From NCBI RefSeq assembly GCF_958445495.1, contig NZ_CAUCSQ010000013.1:1-64000 (forward strand): 64,000 nt of DNA, given 5' to 3'. This DNA is from an uncultured Bacteroides sp. (GTDB lineage Bacteria > Bacteroidota > Bacteroidia > Bacteroidales > Bacteroidaceae). Below the pieces are notes generated by a model. That model was not told the origin of the DNA, made no database searches, and worked only from the letters and a program-made list of their open reading frames with translations. The translations under genes and the position numbers were made by a program. Below are positions 27,059 through 38,200 of this stretch, one piece after another (positions within the stretch are counted from its first letter, which is position 1; each line of letters starts with the position of its first letter).

Positions 27059-28519
27059 ATGAGAAACAACATACTGAATCTGCTTCCTTTTACAGGGAAG
27101 CAGATTTTTAGCAGACTGACTTTCACTTTTCTAATCGCTGCACAAAGTATAGCAGCACGCAATGTAGAAATTACTCAATTTGGTGCCGTAGGAGATGCGG
27201 CAACACTAAATACGAAAGCACTACAAATGGCTATCGACACCTGCGCCGAAACCGGAGGTGGCGAAGTGACAGTACCACCGGGAACGTATATTACAGGGAC
27301 AATCTACCTACGCAGCAACGTAGAACTGCATCTTTGTCGTGGCTCCATTATCCGAGGTAGTTATCGCAATCCGGAAGACTACCCTACCCGCTCTCTCATT
27401 GTAGCAGATAGCATTGAGAATGCCGGAATCTCCGGACCGGGTATCATTGACGGCAATGCACGCCACCCCGAATTTCAAAAGAATTACCGTCTCAACGACG
27501 GTAAACGTCCTTACGCTATCTTCTACAAAGACTGCAAAAAGATGTCATTACGCGATGTGGAAGTACGCGATGCAGCAGGATGGACCATACGCTTGTTCCG
27601 TTGCGATGGGGTAATTATAGACGGTATCGCCATATTTTCCCTTTCCATGGGGAACAATGACGGTATCGATGTAGACGCACGGAATGTCAACATCACGAAT
27701 TGCCGTATCGAATGCGACGATGACGGAATCTGCCTGAAAAGCGATGATCCCGACTTCATGGTAGAAAATATCACAGTAACAAACTGTATCATTGCCTCCA
27801 ATTGCAACCCAATCAAATTCGGCACAGCCTCATGGGCAGGTTTTCGCAATATCACTTTCTCCAATTGTGTAATCCGCCCAACCACAGAGAGCAATATCTG
27901 GGACTGGTCTAAAGAATACCGCCATGTAGCTCCTAAAACCCATACCGGATTAGCTGGAATCGCCATCGAATCCGCAGACGGTGGTATCATAGAGCAAGTA
28001 GCTTTCAATAATATCAGCATGGAAGGCATTATCACACCGATTTTCATTTGCCTGAACCACCGTCGAATGAATCGGCACAGCGGCAAATCAGGAATTATCC
28101 GCAATCTGTTGTTCAGCAACATTACAGCAAAAGCCGAAGGCATTATTCCTACCCTGATTGCCGGTACACCCAATGGGCGTATCACCGGTATTACCCTGCG
28201 CGATATCACCGTAGAACATGCCGGCGGTGAAAAAGTCATGACTAAACCTGTTCCGGAAAATTTGAAAGGATATCCGGAAAACCGGATGTACGGCAGAGAA
28301 AATCCCGCCGGAGGACTTTATATCCGTCATGCAGACAACATTCTGATAGAAAACTTCCGTGTCCAACAACGTAACACAGACGAACGCCCATCTGTTTTTC
28401 TTGATGATGCAACCGATATACATATAGAAAAATTGCAATCAACAGGTTCTATAGCCAAGAAGATGATAGAACACTCCAAATGTAGCAACATAACTATAGA
28501 CGGAAAAAAGATAGAATAA
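27059..28519 (+). CDS. GH28 family right-handed beta-helix glycosidase, atypical
   Basis: A 486-residue secreted parallel beta-helix protein starting at 27059 (5 nt after the SGNH stop). The pectinase-like opening ITQFGAVGDAATLNTKALQMAI is present. The GH28 acids remain: Asp201 in NNDGID and Asp220-Asp222 in the DDDGICLKS segment. The two other GH28 hallmarks are not seen: where GHG is expected the protein has SNCNPIKFGT, and no RIK triplet follows. It therefore belongs to a divergent GH28 branch, and polygalacturonase activity should not be assumed. It is the last gene of the SusCD operon, before operator C. Confidence 0.82.
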   Translation: MRNNILNLLPFTGKQIFSRLTFTFLIAAQSIAARNVEITQFGAVGDAATLNTKALQMAIDTCAETGGGEVTVPPGTYITGTIYLRSNVELHLCRGSIIRGSYRNPEDYPTRSLIVADSIENAGISGPGIIDGNARHPEFQKNYRLNDGKRPYAIFYKDCKKMSLRDVEVRDAAGWTIRLFRCDGVIIDGIAIFSLSMGNNDGIDVDARNVNITNCRIECDDDGICLKSDDPDFMVENITVTNCIIASNCNPIKFGTASWAGFRNITFSNCVIRPTTESNIWDWSKEYRHVAPKTHTGLAGIAIESADGGIIEQVAFNNISMEGIITPIFICLNHRRMNRHSGKSGIIRNLLFSNITAKAEGIIPTLIAGTPNGRITGITLRDITVEHAGGEKVMTKPVPENLKGYPENRMYGRENPAGGLYIRHADNILIENFRVQQRNTDERPSVFLDDATDIHIEKLQSTGSIAKKMIEHSKCSNITIDGKKIE

Positions 28520-28533
28520 AACAATTCATATCC

Positions 28534-28627
28534 ATGACATTTCTGTACAAGCCGACGACATCTTAAACAAAATAGATATTAATGTCATAAAATAACAATG
28601 AATAATTATTCCTATATGCTACTTTTG
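28534..28627 (+). promoter_or_regulatory. PUL operator C and promoter (GH97-GH2 unit)
   Basis: ATGACAT (28534-28540) and ATGTCAT (28582-28588) start exactly 48 bp apart; the -7 box TACTTTTG is at 28620-28627, 31 nt downstream. The interior differs from operators A and B, so only the half-sites and spacing are conserved. Confidence 0.75.
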
Positions 28628-28665
28628 TAACAACAGAAGAAAGAAATACCTTCAAAACCATTATC

Positions 28666-30615
28666 ATGAACAAGCATTTAATTCTAACTCTAATGTTCTG
28701 CGCATCTCTGTACAGTTATGGGCAAAAACAACACCTGTTGTCATCTCCCGACGGAAACATACAGGTTTCAATAAACCTCTCCGATAAAATCTATTACGAT
28801 ATAGTTTGTCAGAAAGACACCTTATTGAAACAATGTAACCTCCACATGCAATTGGGAAACCAGGAAATCGGGAACTATCCCCGGCTGATAAAGGCAAGCC
28901 GGAAAAGCGTCGATGAACCGTTGAAGCCTGTCATTGCACTGAAATACTCAACTGTGCCCAATAAATACAACCGGCTCCTGCTGAAATTCAAAGGAGAATA
29001 TTCGGTAGAATTCCGCGCATTTGATGACGGTATCGCCTATCGTTTCATTACTGACAAAGAAGGAACTGTCGAAGTAACCGATGAAATCTTCCAGGTAAAC
29101 TTCCCCGACAACTATCGGCTGCACATGCAACAACCGGGAGGATTCAAAACCGCTTACGAGGAAGAATACCACCATGTGCAAAGCCGGGAATGGAAACCGT
29201 CCGACCGGATGGCACTTCTTCCCCTACTGGTTGACACACGCAAAAACTATAAAATTCTAATCAGTGAATCGGCACTGACTGACTACCCGGCACTCTTTCT
29301 GAAAAGCAACGGCCGGAACGGAATGTCCTCCGTGTTCCCTAAAGTTCCCCTTGAATTCGGAGAAGACGGAGACCGCAGCCTCAAAATCCTGAAAGAAGCT
29401 GATTATATAGCCAAAACCGACGGACAACGCAGCTTCCCCTGGCGTTATTTCGTCATCACCCAAAACGATGGGCAATTGATAGAAAATACCATGACCTGCA
29501 GACTGGCGGAAAAGAATGTGTTGGAAGACACCTCCTGGATTAAACCCGGGCTAGCCAGTTGGGAATGGTGGAATGGCGCCACTCCCTATGGGCAAGACGT
29601 AGACTTTGTCGCAGGCTGCAACCTGGACACTTATAAATACTTCATCGACTTCGCCGCCCGTTACGGAATACCCTACATCGTAATGGACGAAGGATGGGCA
29701 CAATCCACAAGAGATCCCTACACCCCTAATCCGAAAGTAGACTTACACGAACTGATTCGTTACGGCAAAGAAAAGAATGTCGGTATCGTACTCTGGCTCA
29801 CATGGCTGGCGGTAGAGAAAAACTTCGGACTGTTCGAAACATTCGAGAAATGGGGAGTAAAAGGCATAAAAATCGACTTCATGGACAGAAGCGACCAATG
29901 GATGGTGAATTACTACGAAAGAGTTGCCGAAGAAGCAGCCAAACATCATCTGTTCGTCGACTTTCACGGTTCCTTCAAACCGGCCGGACTGGAATATAAG
30001 TACCCGAATGTGCTCTCTTATGAAGGTGTAAGGGGGATGGAGCAAATGGGAGGATGCCGTCCTGACAATAGTGTCTATTTCCCTTTTATAAGAAATGCAG
30101 TGGGACCGATGGATTATACACCGGGCGCCATGCTCAGCATGCAGCCGGAAATATACCGCTCCGAACGTCCCAACTCTGCCAGCATAGGCACACGGGCTTA
30201 TCAAATGGCACTGTTCATCATCTTCGAAAGCGGAATCCAGATGATGGCAGACAACCCGACACTTTATTACCGTAACGACGAATGTACCCGCTTTATCACC
30301 CAAGTGCCGCAAACGTGGGACGAAACCTTCGCTCTAGCAGCAAAGGTGGGAGAATACGCCATTGTAGCCAAACGCAAAGGCAACAAATGGTTCATCGGAG
30401 GCATGACGAACAACCGGGAACAACAAAGAACATTCGAACTGGATACAGACTTCCTGAAAGAAGGACAAACATATCGCATGACCTCCTTCGAAGACGGGAA
30501 AAATGCAAACCGCCAAGCGATGGACTACCGGAAGAACCAACGCATCCTTCGAAAAGGAGACAAGATAGCTGTTCGCTTGGTACGTAACGGCGGCTTCGCA
30601 GCCATCATTGAATAA
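28666..30615 (+). CDS. GH97 family glycosidase, retaining alpha-galactosidase type
   Basis: A 649-residue secreted GH97 enzyme (signal ends near SYGQ, residue 20). The N-terminal beta-sandwich (about 22-275) is followed by the TIM barrel (about 280-550) and a C-terminal sheet domain. In the barrel KGIKIDFMDR carries Asp404 at the place of the nucleophile of retaining GH97 alpha-galactosidases; the inverting SusB-type alpha-glucosidases lack it. YIVMDEGWAQ and VLSYEGVRGMEQ are further family motifs, the second holding the acid/base Glu. It would remove alpha-galactose. It opens the operon after operator C and is followed 21 nt later by the GH2 gene. Confidence 0.88.
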   Translation: MNKHLILTLMFCASLYSYGQKQHLLSSPDGNIQVSINLSDKIYYDIVCQKDTLLKQCNLHMQLGNQEIGNYPRLIKASRKSVDEPLKPVIALKYSTVPNKYNRLLLKFKGEYSVEFRAFDDGIAYRFITDKEGTVEVTDEIFQVNFPDNYRLHMQQPGGFKTAYEEEYHHVQSREWKPSDRMALLPLLVDTRKNYKILISESALTDYPALFLKSNGRNGMSSVFPKVPLEFGEDGDRSLKILKEADYIAKTDGQRSFPWRYFVITQNDGQLIENTMTCRLAEKNVLEDTSWIKPGLASWEWWNGATPYGQDVDFVAGCNLDTYKYFIDFAARYGIPYIVMDEGWAQSTRDPYTPNPKVDLHELIRYGKEKNVGIVLWLTWLAVEKNFGLFETFEKWGVKGIKIDFMDRSDQWMVNYYERVAEEAAKHHLFVDFHGSFKPAGLEYKYPNVLSYEGVRGMEQMGGCRPDNSVYFPFIRNAVGPMDYTPGAMLSMQPEIYRSERPNSASIGTRAYQMALFIIFESGIQMMADNPTLYYRNDECTRFITQVPQTWDETFALAAKVGEYAIVAKRKGNKWFIGGMTNNREQQRTFELDTDFLKEGQTYRMTSFEDGKNANRQAMDYRKNQRILRKGDKIAVRLVRNGGFAAIIE

Positions 30616-30636
30616 CTTAATAACCAATATTCGTTT

Positions 30637-33600
30637 ATGAAAAAAGAAACAATCTCCGGTGCACTGATTGCACTTCTACTCACCCCCTTAACCGTCGTCC
30701 ACGCACAAAACGACGGACGCCCCGAATGGGACAATGAATACATCTCAGGAGTTAATAAAGAAGAAGCCTGCCAGGTCGCCATTCCCTTTGCCGACGAACA
30801 GCAAGCCGTCACGTCCGTAACCGAAGAGTCACCCTACTACATGACACTGAACGGCACTTGGAAATTCCATTGGGTAGCCGACCCCAAAGACAGGCCGCAG
30901 GAGTTTTATCAACCCGATTATGATGTAAGCCAATGGGACAATATCAAAGTACCCGCAACCTGGCAAATCGAAGCTGTACGCAACAACAAGAACTGGGACA
31001 AGCCGTTATACTGTAATACCATCTATCCCTTCTGTGACTGGAGGCACGTACAATGGCCGAACGTCATTCAACCCCGCCCGACGGACTACACCTTCGCATC
31101 CATGCCCAATCCGGTAGGCAGCTACCGAAGAGATTTCACCTTACCCGACTCCTGGAAAGGGAGAGACATCTTCATCCGCTTCAACGGAGTGGAAGCAGGT
31201 TTCTACATTTGGGTAAACGGCCGGAAAGTAGGCTACTCGGAAGACAGCTACCTGCCTGCCGAGTTCAACCTGACCCCCTATCTGAAAACAGGTAAAAACG
31301 TATTAGCAGTTGAAGTGTACCGGTTTACGGACGGCAGTTATCTGGAATGCCAGGACTTTTGGCGTTTCAGCGGCATTTTCAGAGACGTATTCCTATGGTC
31401 TGCCCCCCAAACGCAAATCAGGGACTTTTTCTTCCGTACAGACTTGGACAAAGCCTATAAAAACGCTATCGTATCCCTGGACATACAAATAACCGGGAAA
31501 AAAGGCAAGAACGAAATTCTCGCAAAGATAACCACTCCGGACGGTGAAGAGATTGCCACCCAATCCATGCAGGCGAAAACGGGCATGAACCAGATGCGAT
31601 TTGAAGTGTCCGACCCGCTCAAATGGACGGCAGAAACTCCTAACCTATACAACCTGACTCTCTTGTTAAAACAAAAAGGCAAAATCACGGATATCCGCAA
31701 TGTCAAAGTCGGTTTCCGCAAGATTGAACTCACCAAAGACGGGCAAATGCTGATTAACGGAAAATCCACCTTATTCAAAGGAGTGGACAGGCACGACAAT
31801 AGCCCCCTCAACGGACGAACCGTCTCGAAGGAGGAAATGGAGAAAGACGTGCAACTGATGAAATCATTGAACATAAACGCCGTACGTACCTCACACTATC
31901 CTAATAACCCTTATTTCTACGATTTATGCGACAGGTACGGCCTCTACGTGATGGCGGAAGCCAACGTGGAATGCCACGGACTGATGGAGCTCTCCAGCGA
32001 GCCCTCCTGGAAGAAAGCCTTCACTGAACGCAATGAAAACCAAGTAAAAAGATACAGGAACCATGCTTCCATCGTCATGTGGTCGATGGGGAACGAGTCA
32101 GGAAACGGAATCAATTTCCAGTCAGCCGTAGCTGCGGTCAAAGCCCTGGACAACACACGTCCTACACACTATGAAGGGAACAGTTCCTTCTGTGATGTAA
32201 CCAGTACCATGTACTCCGACGTACAATGGCTGGAAGGTGTAGGAAAAGAACGTCTTGAGAAAGCGCAAAAAGGCGAAACCGTGAAACCTCACGTGGTTTG
32301 CGAATACGCCCATGCCATGGGAAACGCTATCGGTAACTTCAAAGAATACTGGGAAACATACGAACGTTACCCGGCACTCCTCGGCGGCTTCATCTGGGAC
32401 TGGATAGACCAAGGTATTCAAATGCCTACTCCTGACGGCAAAGGTTATTACATGGCCGTGGGAGGAGACTTCGGTGATAAGCCGAATGACGGTAACTTCT
32501 GTACGAACGGGGTTATCTTTGCGGACCGCACGCTCTCTGCCAAATCTTACGAAGTGAAGAAAATACACCAACCCATCAGCGTTACAGCCGAAGGGAACGG
32601 AAAATACAGGCTAACCAATAAAAGATTTCATACAGACCTGAGCGACCTCTATGGAAGATATGAAATCAGGGAAGACGGGAAAGTTATCTTGTCCGGAAAC
32701 CTGGAAGAACTGAATTTAGACGCACAGGAAAGCAAGACAATCACAATTTCCGATGTACAAGTGAAAAAAATTCCGGGAGCCGAATATTTCATTAATTTTA
32801 GCTTCCGCCAGAAAAACGATACGGAATGGGAAAAGGCAGGCTACGAAGTGGCATCAGAACAAATCAAACTCTCTGAAAGCGAGAAACCCGTATTTAAAGC
32901 AGGGCAAGGAACAATCAGCCTCGCCGAGTCCGGAGACTGTTACATCGTGAAAGGCCGGAACTTTGAAGCCGCCTTCTCACAAAAGACAGGAACCCTCTCC
33001 GCATATACTCTCAACGGAGTATCCCTAATCAGCAAAGGACCGGAGCTCAATGTCTTTCGGGCTCCCACCGACAACGACCGGCAAATAGACGGAGACTGGC
33101 AGCGCAAAGGATTGTGTAACATGACTCCCGAAACAGGTAAATGGGAAGTGAAACAGGAAAACGGAAAAGTAATCCTGCAAATCAGAAATACGTACAGAAG
33201 CAAGATAGGCTTTAACTTCGAGACGGAAATGGAATATTCCATAGCTCCGGACGGTTCGATTCTGGTGAACAGCACTATTGTCCCGGCAGTAAACGGAGAA
33301 ATCATCCCGCGCGTAGGTTACCGTATGGAGCTGCCGGAAGGTTTCGAACGTATGCGTTGGTACGGCCGCGGACCATTGGAGAACTATATAGACCGTAAAG
33401 ACGCCACTTATGTAGGCGTATATGAATCTCGAGTTTCCGACCAATGGGTCAATTACATCAAACCGCAGGAGATGGGCAACCATGAAGATGTACGCTGGAT
33501 CTCAATCACCAACTCCGACGGTATGGGATTCGTATTCGTAGCCGGAGACAAGATGTCAGCTTCCGCCCTACACGTAAGAGCACAAGATATGGTAGACTCT

Positions 33601-34896
33601 ACCGACTTGAGAAAATTGGTTCACAAATACGAGATACCGATGCGAAAAGAAACGGTTCTCTGCCTCGATGCCAAACACCGCCCTCTGGGTAACGGCAGTT
33701 GTGGCCCCGGTCCGATGAGGAAATACGAACTTCTCTCCCAGCCCACCGTATTCAGTTTCATCATGATGCCGCTGGAAAGAAGCTACCGGGAGGAAGAACT
33801 GGTGGAGAAAGCGCGCGTACAAATGCCGGTATGCATGCCCGTCCTGATAGAAAGGGACAACAACGGATACCTGCAATTAAAGACCGGCACACCGGGAGCC
33901 ACCATCCATTACAGCCTGAACGGCGGGGAATTCAAGATATACTCGACTCCCATCGAATTCATCTCCGGCGGAAAAGTACAGGCATATGCAACCTCGGAAA
34001 AACTGGGAAAGAGCCTGACAACATCTGTCGAACTACCTATATATGTAGACCGTTCCGCATGGAAGATAATATCCGTGAGTAGTGAAAACAACGGCGAAGA
34101 GGCGCGTAATGCCATCGACGGCGACCCGACTACCATCTGGCACAGCCGCTGGTCCTCGCCGGTAGCCAAACACCCGCATGAAATCATCGTGGACATGGCT
34201 TCCCTGCTCGAAGTGGACAAATTCCTCTATACCCCGCGGAACTCAGGCAACGGACGTATCAAAGATTATGAGCTTTATTTCAGCAAAAACGGAAAGAACT
34301 GGGAAGGTAAAGTAAAAGGTGCTTTTGCCAACTCATCGTCCGCCCAAACGGTGACATTGAAAGAACCGATTACAGCCCGCTATTTCAAACTCATAGCTCT
34401 ATCGGAAATCAACGGCAGGGACTGGGCTTCGGCAGCCGAACTAAACGTCAGCATTACCAGAAACCTATCAGGCGCATCCGAAGGAAGACAACGTGTCATC
34501 TATGTGGACAGTGATGCGGACAGTAGCATGAAACTAGCTGCCGATGGCAATGCCAATACTTACTGGCGCACCGTACACAACCAATATTACCTCGCACCCT
34601 ATCCGCATGAAATACAACTGTCGCTCGCTAAGGAGACCAAGGTAAAAGGGATTAAATACACACCGCGGCAGGATTCCGCTGAAGGACGAATAGCAAAATA
34701 CGAAATTTACCTTAGCTGTGACGGGAAAGAATGGGGCAAAGCAGTCGCTTCGGGAACCTTCCGGGACTCCCAGGAAACGCAGGTCGTGGAATTCCCCTCA
34801 CAACAGGCACGTTATGTGAAACTCCAGGCATTATCTGCTGCAGATGGTGGTAAACAGGCTGCTGTAGCAGAATTGGAAATCCTGACAGCCGAATAA
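30637..34896 (+). CDS. GH2 beta-galactosidase with two C-terminal discoidin domains
   Basis: A 1419-residue secreted GH2 enzyme (signal ends near VVHAQ). The LacZ-type core covers about 30-1050: sugar-binding, Ig-like and TIM barrel domains with the acid/base Glu487 in MWSMGNESGNG and the nucleophile Glu556 in VCEYAHAMGNAIGNF, then the beta-galactosidase small-chain domain. A chitobiase-C-like domain (about 1075-1130; TGTPGATIHYSLNGGEF) and two discoidin/F5-8C domains (about 1140-1280 and 1285-1419) are added, about 400 residues beyond E. coli LacZ. The double discoidin tail suggests binding to galactosylated glycan. The motifs favour beta-galactosidase but do not prove it. Confidence 0.92.
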   Translation: MKKETISGALIALLLTPLTVVHAQNDGRPEWDNEYISGVNKEEACQVAIPFADEQQAVTSVTEESPYYMTLNGTWKFHWVADPKDRPQEFYQPDYDVSQWDNIKVPATWQIEAVRNNKNWDKPLYCNTIYPFCDWRHVQWPNVIQPRPTDYTFASMPNPVGSYRRDFTLPDSWKGRDIFIRFNGVEAGFYIWVNGRKVGYSEDSYLPAEFNLTPYLKTGKNVLAVEVYRFTDGSYLECQDFWRFSGIFRDVFLWSAPQTQIRDFFFRTDLDKAYKNAIVSLDIQITGKKGKNEILAKITTPDGEEIATQSMQAKTGMNQMRFEVSDPLKWTAETPNLYNLTLLLKQKGKITDIRNVKVGFRKIELTKDGQMLINGKSTLFKGVDRHDNSPLNGRTVSKEEMEKDVQLMKSLNINAVRTSHYPNNPYFYDLCDRYGLYVMAEANVECHGLMELSSEPSWKKAFTERNENQVKRYRNHASIVMWSMGNESGNGINFQSAVAAVKALDNTRPTHYEGNSSFCDVTSTMYSDVQWLEGVGKERLEKAQKGETVKPHVVCEYAHAMGNAIGNFKEYWETYERYPALLGGFIWDWIDQGIQMPTPDGKGYYMAVGGDFGDKPNDGNFCTNGVIFADRTLSAKSYEVKKIHQPISVTAEGNGKYRLTNKRFHTDLSDLYGRYEIREDGKVILSGNLEELNLDAQESKTITISDVQVKKIPGAEYFINFSFRQKNDTEWEKAGYEVASEQIKLSESEKPVFKAGQGTISLAESGDCYIVKGRNFEAAFSQKTGTLSAYTLNGVSLISKGPELNVFRAPTDNDRQIDGDWQRKGLCNMTPETGKWEVKQENGKVILQIRNTYRSKIGFNFETEMEYSIAPDGSILVNSTIVPAVNGEIIPRVGYRMELPEGFERMRWYGRGPLENYIDRKDATYVGVYESRVSDQWVNYIKPQEMGNHEDVRWISITNSDGMGFVFVAGDKMSASALHVRAQDMVDSTDLRKLVHKYEIPMRKETVLCLDAKHRPLGNGSCGPGPMRKYELLSQPTVFSFIMMPLERSYREEELVEKARVQMPVCMPVLIERDNNGYLQLKTGTPGATIHYSLNGGEFKIYSTPIEFISGGKVQAYATSEKLGKSLTTSVELPIYVDRSAWKIISVSSENNGEEARNAIDGDPTTIWHSRWSSPVAKHPHEIIVDMASLLEVDKFLYTPRNSGNGRIKDYELYFSKNGKNWEGKVKGAFANSSSAQTVTLKEPITARYFKLIALSEINGRDWASAAELNVSITRNLSGASEGRQRVIYVDSDADSSMKLAADGNANTYWRTVHNQYYLAPYPHEIQLSLAKETKVKGIKYTPRQDSAEGRIAKYEIYLSCDGKEWGKAVASGTFRDSQETQVVEFPSQQARYVKLQALSAADGGKQAAVAELEILTAE

Positions 34897-34976
34897 CCTT
34901 GCGGCAAAAAGCCCAAACAGTCCAAGAAGAAAAGACGAGACAGACTTGCGGACAACCTACAAACTAGGCGCATGAC

Positions 34977-35035
34977 AATCCCCTTGTTTTAAGTCCCTGC
35001 ACCGTTGGTGAACCGGGATTTAAAACAAGGGGATT
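34977..35035. terminator. 21-bp stem terminator after the GH97-GH2 operon
   Basis: The arm starting AATCCCCTTGTTTTAA (34977-34997) pairs along 21 positions with 35015-35035, with a single G-U wobble and a 17-nt loop. The position after the GH2 stop suggests termination; the T-run is weak. Confidence 0.65.
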
Positions 35036-35236
35036 CATCTTGAAAAAATGACCGGCAGGCCAAGTTCCCCGTATCTTTCCACCTTCCACCACAAACTCCG
35101 TTACTTTTCTTTCCGGTAATCTGTAGATGGCTTTTTCCATACCGAAGAAAGATGCCCACGGTTGTTGCAGAGAGTAAAATATCGGAAAAATGTAATCTAT
35201 TTTTTCTTCTTTTCCTGCCATATCCCGATTATTCAG

Positions 35237-35244
35237 TATATTTG
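35237..35244 (+). promoter_or_regulatory. -7 box for the HTCS gene
   Basis: TATATTTG fits TAnnTTTG, 31 nt before the ATG at 35276. No ATGACAT/ATGTCAT pair is present, so the regulator is probably made constitutively. Confidence 0.55.
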
Positions 35245-35275
35245 CATTACCCAATTAATCTGAATAAATAGATAT

Positions 35276-38200
35276 ATGAAAAGCAAATACGCCATTTCCA
35301 GACTCTTAGGAATCATCAGTATCCTAAGTTGCCTTCCGTATATGACCCATGCATACAGTTTACGGCAATTCTCCAACAAAGACGGATTATCCAACAGTGC
35401 CATCTTGTCTTTATACCAGGATAACCGGGGAGTCATTTGGATTGGTTCATGCGACGGCCTCCATACGTATGACGGTAACAGTATCCAAATATACAGTCCG
35501 TCCAGCTCTCCCAAGACGCTGCTCTCCGGAAACCTTATCAACAATGTCACGGAAACCGGAAAAAATATACTTTGGGTACAAACTAATTATGGGTTAGACC
35601 GGCTAGATATAAAAGAGCAAACCTCTCGGAGCTTTGCTGAGTTCAAAGATAACAGGTTCATGGCCAAAAGCAAAGACAACGTTCTTTTCACGTTAAAAGA
35701 CGACGGTTATTTCTATTATTACCACCAAGAAAAAGGAATGTTCCAGAAACTGGAAATCCCGCAACCCGCATTTGAACACATATTATCCATCGCCATCGAC
35801 GAGAATGACATGTTGTGGGTCTTCACTTCCAACAATGACAACCGCTGTTACCGGATAAACAAGACTAGAGACGGATTGTCCCTATCTCCGAAAAACCTCT
35901 TCAAACACAGTGAAAAGCTACGATGGGTCTTTCCCGAAGAGCGATTGGTCTACTTTATCGACGAGAGCTACTCATTGTATGAATACGACTTTAACAACCA
36001 GCAGCAATACTTCATCACAGACCTCAAAGCGGAAATTGAAGAGCGCGGGGAAGTGTCTTCCATCATCAAACAACAGAACGATTATTACATCGGTTTCAAA
36101 AGCAGCGGCCTGATTGTGCTGAAATACATGCCTGACCAGAAAATCAAATACCGGATACAGCCTACCGAAATCCATTCTGGCATTTTCTGCCTGATGAAAG
36201 ACAAATACCAGGACATTGTCTGGATAGGGACCGACGGTCAAGGAGTATATATGTATTTCAACGACGCTTTTTCTATCAGCAACACTTTACTGGATACTCC
36301 CGTGTACCAGATTAATAATCCCGTACGCGCCCTCTATTATGACAATGAACAAACCTTGTGGATAGGGACCAAAGGAGGAGGCATGCTGCGGTTCAAGGAG
36401 TATTCCGCAGAAACCGGTACATCGGTCTCTTTCGAACACATCTCCACCGCTAACAGTGCTCTGACCGACAACGCGGTTTATTGCTTTACGCCCGGTTCGA
36501 TGAGCAAGCTATGGATAGGTACGGAAAACGGTATCAACTATTACTCGTACAAAAGCAGGCAGCTAAAAACATTCACGGTAACGGCGGACGGTAGGAAAGT
36601 GAAATACGTACATTCCATCCATGAGCCGAACGATACGACCTTATGGATATCTACCGTAGGTGAAGGCATCGTGAAAGTGATATTGCACCCAAACACCGCT
36701 TTTCCAACGGTGAAATCGGCAACCAGAATTGTTTTGGATGACGGACGCCTGGCTTCCAACTACTTCTTTACTTCTTTTCAAGAAAACGACTCCCTGTTAT
36801 GGTTCGGCAACCGCGGATATGGGGCATACCAGCTCAATATCGAAACCGGTAAATTTACTCCCTACAAGTTCGACAGCATTGTAAACAGCCGGACTGCCAA
36901 CGATATTTTCGCCATCTACAAAAACAAAGACGGATATTGGTTTGCCACCAGTTCGGGACTGCTTCATTTCGCCCAGAACACCTCGTCTTATCATAACAAG
37001 ATAGACCTGCTTTCAAAAAACACCGCACACGGCATTCTGGAAGACCAGCAGAACAACATTTGGATTAGCACCAACCAGGGACTAGTGAGGTTCAACCCCC
37101 AAACTCGTACCGGCCAGACATACAACAGAAAAAACGGGTTGGAGGTCACCGAGTTCAGCGATGGAGCTTTCTACAAGGACGTGCCGACCGGGACTTTGTT
37201 TTTCGGCGGTACGAACGGGTTTGTCGCTATCAGACCCAATGCCTGCAGCATAACCGACTACATGCCTCAAATAAGCATAAAAGGGCTGTCTGTTTTCGGA
37301 AAAGAATGTAACATCCATGACTTTCTGCATGAAAAAGAAGAGAAAACAGTCCTCCGACTGGATTATAGCCAGAATTTCTTTCACATCGACTTTATGGCAG
37401 TGGATTATATAAACGGAAACAATTATTCCTATTATTACAAACTGGACGAGGTGAGCAGCCAATGGATAGAGAATGGGGCATCTCCCAGTGCTGTATTCTC
37501 TAACCTTTCACCGGGACAATACACGTTATCGGTAAAATACAGGAACAACATCAACGGAAAAGAATGTGCCCCCCAGTCGTTTTTTATTCAGATTACCCCT
37601 CCCTGGTATGCGAGTGACTGGGCGTATGTCACCTATTTTATCCTGCTCGCCGGTTTCTGTATCCTAGCGGTCTGCCAAATCATCCGGAAATATCGCCGTA
37701 AACAGGCCCGCATTATCGAAAAGATGAACCGGGAAAAGAAAGAAGAAATCTATGAGTCCAAACTGCGTTTCTTCACTAATATCACACACGAGTTCTGCAC
37801 ACCATTGACCCTGATTTATGGTCCGTGTGAGAAAATACTCACCTATCCGCAATCCGACCCGTACATCTGCAAATACGGAAAAATGATACAGCAGAACGCC
37901 GAGAAACTGAACGCATTAATCCTGGAGCTACTCGAATTCCGCAGGCTGGAAACCGGGAACAAAACACTCTCTGTCCAAAGGCAACCCGTATCGGACAAAC
38001 TCCGGAACATAGCGGAGTCTTTCAGCGAACTGGCTGAAAACAAGAAACTGGATTACAGGTTGGACATCCAACCAGACATTGAATGGAACACGGACACTGG
38101 TTGTTTCAACAAGATAGTCAACAATCTGATATCCAACGCATTCAAATATACTCCGGAAAAAGGTGAAATCATTGTCGAGCTAAAGGCTGAAGACGGGCAA

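Larger units (their letters stand above)
34897..35275. other. 379-bp gap between GH2 and HTCS
   Basis: Holds a strong two-way hairpin (34977-35035) and the HTCS promoter box at 35237. A 96-codon minus-strand frame (34964-35254) runs through the hairpin and was not accepted as a gene. Confidence 0.6.

Noticed and set aside
34964..35254. 96-codon minus-strand frame between GH2 and HTCS
   Set aside because: It reads through the 21-bp terminator hairpin and the HTCS promoter, has no domain-like pattern and is antisense to both neighbours' transcripts.
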